Source of the DNA: Lachnospiraceae bacterium
Lineage (GTDB): Bacteria; Bacillota; Clostridia; Lachnospirales; Lachnospiraceae
Length of the DNA: 42,114 nucleotides
Direction of reading: 5' to 3'
Assembly: GCA_024682555.1 (NCBI GenBank)
Contig: JAIKZD010000108.1
Coordinates: 1 to 42,114, forward strand
The position numbers and the translations under genes were made by a program. Below, in pieces: positions 40,868 to 42,114 of this stretch. The notes beneath the pieces are model-generated. The model ran no database searches, was not told the DNA's origin, and saw only the letters and a program-made list of their open reading frames with translations. Every line of letters begins with the position of its first letter. The stretch's first letter is position 1.

Positions 40868-41749
40868 ATCCCTGTTCTGTATATTTGCCCTGGCCTGACC
40901 TATCATTCCCAGGGCCATACCGTAATCGATACCGCGGCATTCGGAGGGTGAATATCCGAAATGCCGTTTGAAGGCTTTTGAGAATGTGAATGTATCCCCG
41001 TAACCTACGGCAGAGGCTATGTCACCTACGCTCAAACGGTTTTCGGAGAGCAGTTTTATCGCCATTTTCATCCTGTAGGTCATGAGGTATTCCTGAAGGG
41101 AATATCCCGTTGCTTCCTTGAAGAGCCTTGTAAGATAGCTTCGGTTAAGCCCTAGTGAAAAGGCTATGTTTTCGATCTTGACCGGCTCGGAGTACTTGAG
41201 CTGTATATAAGAGATCACATTTTTAACATATGTTAAAGAATTGTCGAAGGAATCCTCCTGCTTGAGGCTTGAGTTCTCGATCATATAGTCACAGATCTTA
41301 TAAAGCGTTCCAACACAGTAATACTGGCGCGTGTAATTATTCAGGATATCACGCGCAAGGTCCTCTATTTTATCCGCGCAGGCAACGGGAGTGTAAACAG
41401 GGGTAGAGGGGGTCAAACCTGCCTCTTTTAAAATGAGAGGGATCTTGGGACCTCCGATATGAAACCAGATATATTCCCAGGGATCGTCCTTGTCGGCCTG
41501 GTAAAAGGTCCTTGTGTCCGGCGGGATCAGGAATATCTGGTGGGCACCCACATCATACTGTCTGCCGTTAAGTCTTAAGATACCTTTTCCGTTCAGCACG
41601 AAATGCACAATAATGCGGTTCTTCACAAAATGCTCATAGGAATAGAGGGGCTCGCACTTATTGGTGCCCAGCTCGTAGAGATAAAAATCGTCCGAATCCT
41701 CGTAATTTACAAATTTGCAAAAATCACAGCCTAAGAGTTCCTGTGGCAT
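40862..41749 (-). CDS. AraC-family transcriptional regulator
   Basis: A 295-residue regulator with an N-terminal cupin-like effector domain (about 20-160; NRIIVHFVLNGKGILRLNG and IFLIPPDTRTFYQAD) and a C-terminal AraC double helix-turn-helix (about 190-285; IENIAFSLGLNRSYLTRLFKE and VGDIASAVGYGDTFTFSKAFK). Such proteins usually respond to sugars. It is the only minus-strand gene seen. The start has ACGGAGG eight bases upstream. The 3' end overlaps the flavoprotein gene by 6 bases. Its leader is long and highly structured, which is unusual for this family. The target and effector are unknown. Confidence 0.93.
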   Translation of the reverse strand: MPQELLGCDFCKFVNYEDSDDFYLYELGTNKCEPLYSYEHFVKNRIIVHFVLNGKGILRLNGRQYDVGAHQIFLIPPDTRTFYQADKDDPWEYIWFHIGGPKIPLILKEAGLTPSTPVYTPVACADKIEDLARDILNNYTRQYYCVGTLYKICDYMIENSSLKQEDSFDNSLTYVKNVISYIQLKYSEPVKIENIAFSLGLNRSYLTRLFKEATGYSLQEYLMTYRMKMAIKLLSENRLSVGDIASAVGYGDTFTFSKAFKRHFGYSPSECRGIDYGMALGMIGQARANIQNRDS

Positions 41750-41755
41750 ACCGGC

Positions 41756-41856
41756 CTCCGTATCACAAGGTACAATAATACTGATTTCACAGATTGCTCC
41801 GCAATTGGTCCCGTATCACGAAGCACAACAAAACTTATTCCACGGATTGCTTCGTG
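41756..41856 (-). repeat. Two 48-base direct repeats in the araC-type gene leader
   Basis: Copy A (41809-41856) and copy B (41756-41803) match at about 35 of 48 positions on the minus strand; both contain GCAATC/TxGTG and end GTGATACGG. Copy B carries the gene's ribosome site (ACGGAGG); in copy A the same place reads ACGGGA. Within copy A, CACGAAGCA pairs perfectly with TGCTTCGTG. The repeats are in tandem with a 53-base period. Confidence 0.75.
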
Positions 41857-42003
41857 CCTGCGCACTTTCGCAATCCTTCCCGTATTCGCATTCCCGCGCT
41901 GTTTTGCAGCGCTCCATGCTCATACGGGTGCAGACCGTAAATCCTTATCCCCACATCCATGCAGGCATGTGTGGGGACAAGGATTTCGATCCTTGGAATA
42001 AGT
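41833..42003 (-). ncRNA. Structured leader element with multi-branch folding
   Basis: On the minus strand the outer ends ACTTATTCCAAGGAT (41989-42003) and ATCCGTGGAATAAGT (41833-41847) pair with one mismatch. Inside lie three arms: AAATCCTT-TCCCCACA (41939-41955) with TGTGGGGA-AAGGATTT (41970-41986); CCCGTAT (41879-41885) with ATACGGG (41922-41928), enclosing GCAT/ATGC and GCGCTG/CAGCGC; and GGATTGC (41844-41850) with GCAATCC (41870-41876), enclosing GTGC/GCAC and competing for 4 bases with the outer stem. It may be a cis-regulatory RNA, or a mobile palindromic repeat inserted in the leader. Not matched to any known class by eye. Confidence 0.55.
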
Positions 42004-42031
42004 ATATCACATTTTGACATGGTTATATCAA
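42001..42031 (-). promoter_or_regulatory. Probable promoter of the AraC-type regulator
   Basis: On the minus strand a -35-like TTGATA (42026-42031) is followed after 19 bases by an extended -10, TGATATACT, whose TATACT is at 42001-42006. Transcription would begin near 41994, giving a leader of about 245 bases. The spacing is slightly long, but the extended -10 compensates. The remaining 42032-42114 is AT-rich; I see no gene there. Confidence 0.5.
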
Positions 42032-42114
42032 ATTTATCCATTATTTTTTTTCCATTCCGATAATACACTAAAATTACCTTTAACCTGAACGTAACCTATT
42101 TATTTTCCTAATGA

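Noticed and set aside
1..42114. Prophage, insertion sequence, integrative element or tRNA gene
   Set aside because: No integrase, transposase, phage structural protein, clear attachment-site duplication or tRNA cloverleaf was recognised; the structured block at 41833-42003 is the only candidate mobile repeat and encodes nothing.

Overview
The window looks like a chromosomal segment of an anaerobic Firmicute of the Lachnospiraceae, most likely close to Butyrivibrio or Pseudobutyrivibrio. This is judged by eye from the priA-def-fmt-rsmB-rlmN-prpC-prkC-rsgA-rpe order, AGGAGG ribosome sites, ATA/AGA-rich codon use, moderate GC, DUF4867, and YesM/YesN plus DegV proteins. No rRNA, tRNA, CRISPR array, phage gene or transposase was seen. 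All genes but the last read on the + strand, often with overlapping stop and start codons.

Region 1 (1-14300) is housekeeping: restart helicase PriA, peptide deformylase, Met-tRNA formyltransferase, RsmB, RlmN, the PP2C phosphatase/PASTA kinase pair, RsgA and ribulose-phosphate epimerase. A UbiA-type prenyltransferase, a HAD phosphatase and a DegV lipid-binding protein follow. This block carries several short tandem repeats in hydrophilic protein tails and gene junctions.

Region 2 (14400-20489) is the most unusual part. It holds a STAS anti-anti-sigma-like protein, a very degenerate possible anti-sigma partner, a sensor-domain/MFS transporter fusion, a divergent Ddl-like ATP-grasp ligase and a dCache-HAMP-SpoIIE phosphatase. 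The first four are translationally coupled or nearly so, and a strong terminator closes the set. I read it as a candidate partner-switching system tied to a transporter and a ligase.

Region 3 (20579-30855) has a Gfo/Idh/MocA-aldo/keto reductase fusion, a membrane diguanylate cyclase and two small membrane proteins of unknown function. After a terminator come an alpha/beta hydrolase (possibly leaderless), a membrane-anchored MurF-like ligase and a Ddl, then a YesM/YesN two-component pair.

Region 4 (31100-35314) is a complete FbpABC/AfuABC-type ABC transporter. Its binding-protein gene is separated from the permease by a 209-base region with several perfect hairpins and a terminator, probably setting different expression levels. 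YesM/YesN next door is its likely regulator.

Region 5 (35366-42114) has a CPA2-type antiporter with a long charged tail coupled to an MgtC-family protein, an acidic lipoprotein with a duplicated domain, a DUF4867 protein and an HI0933-type flavoprotein. A convergent AraC regulator follows, and its leader is a strikingly structured element of about 250 bases: a 48-base direct repeat plus an inverted-repeat-bounded block with three hairpin arms.
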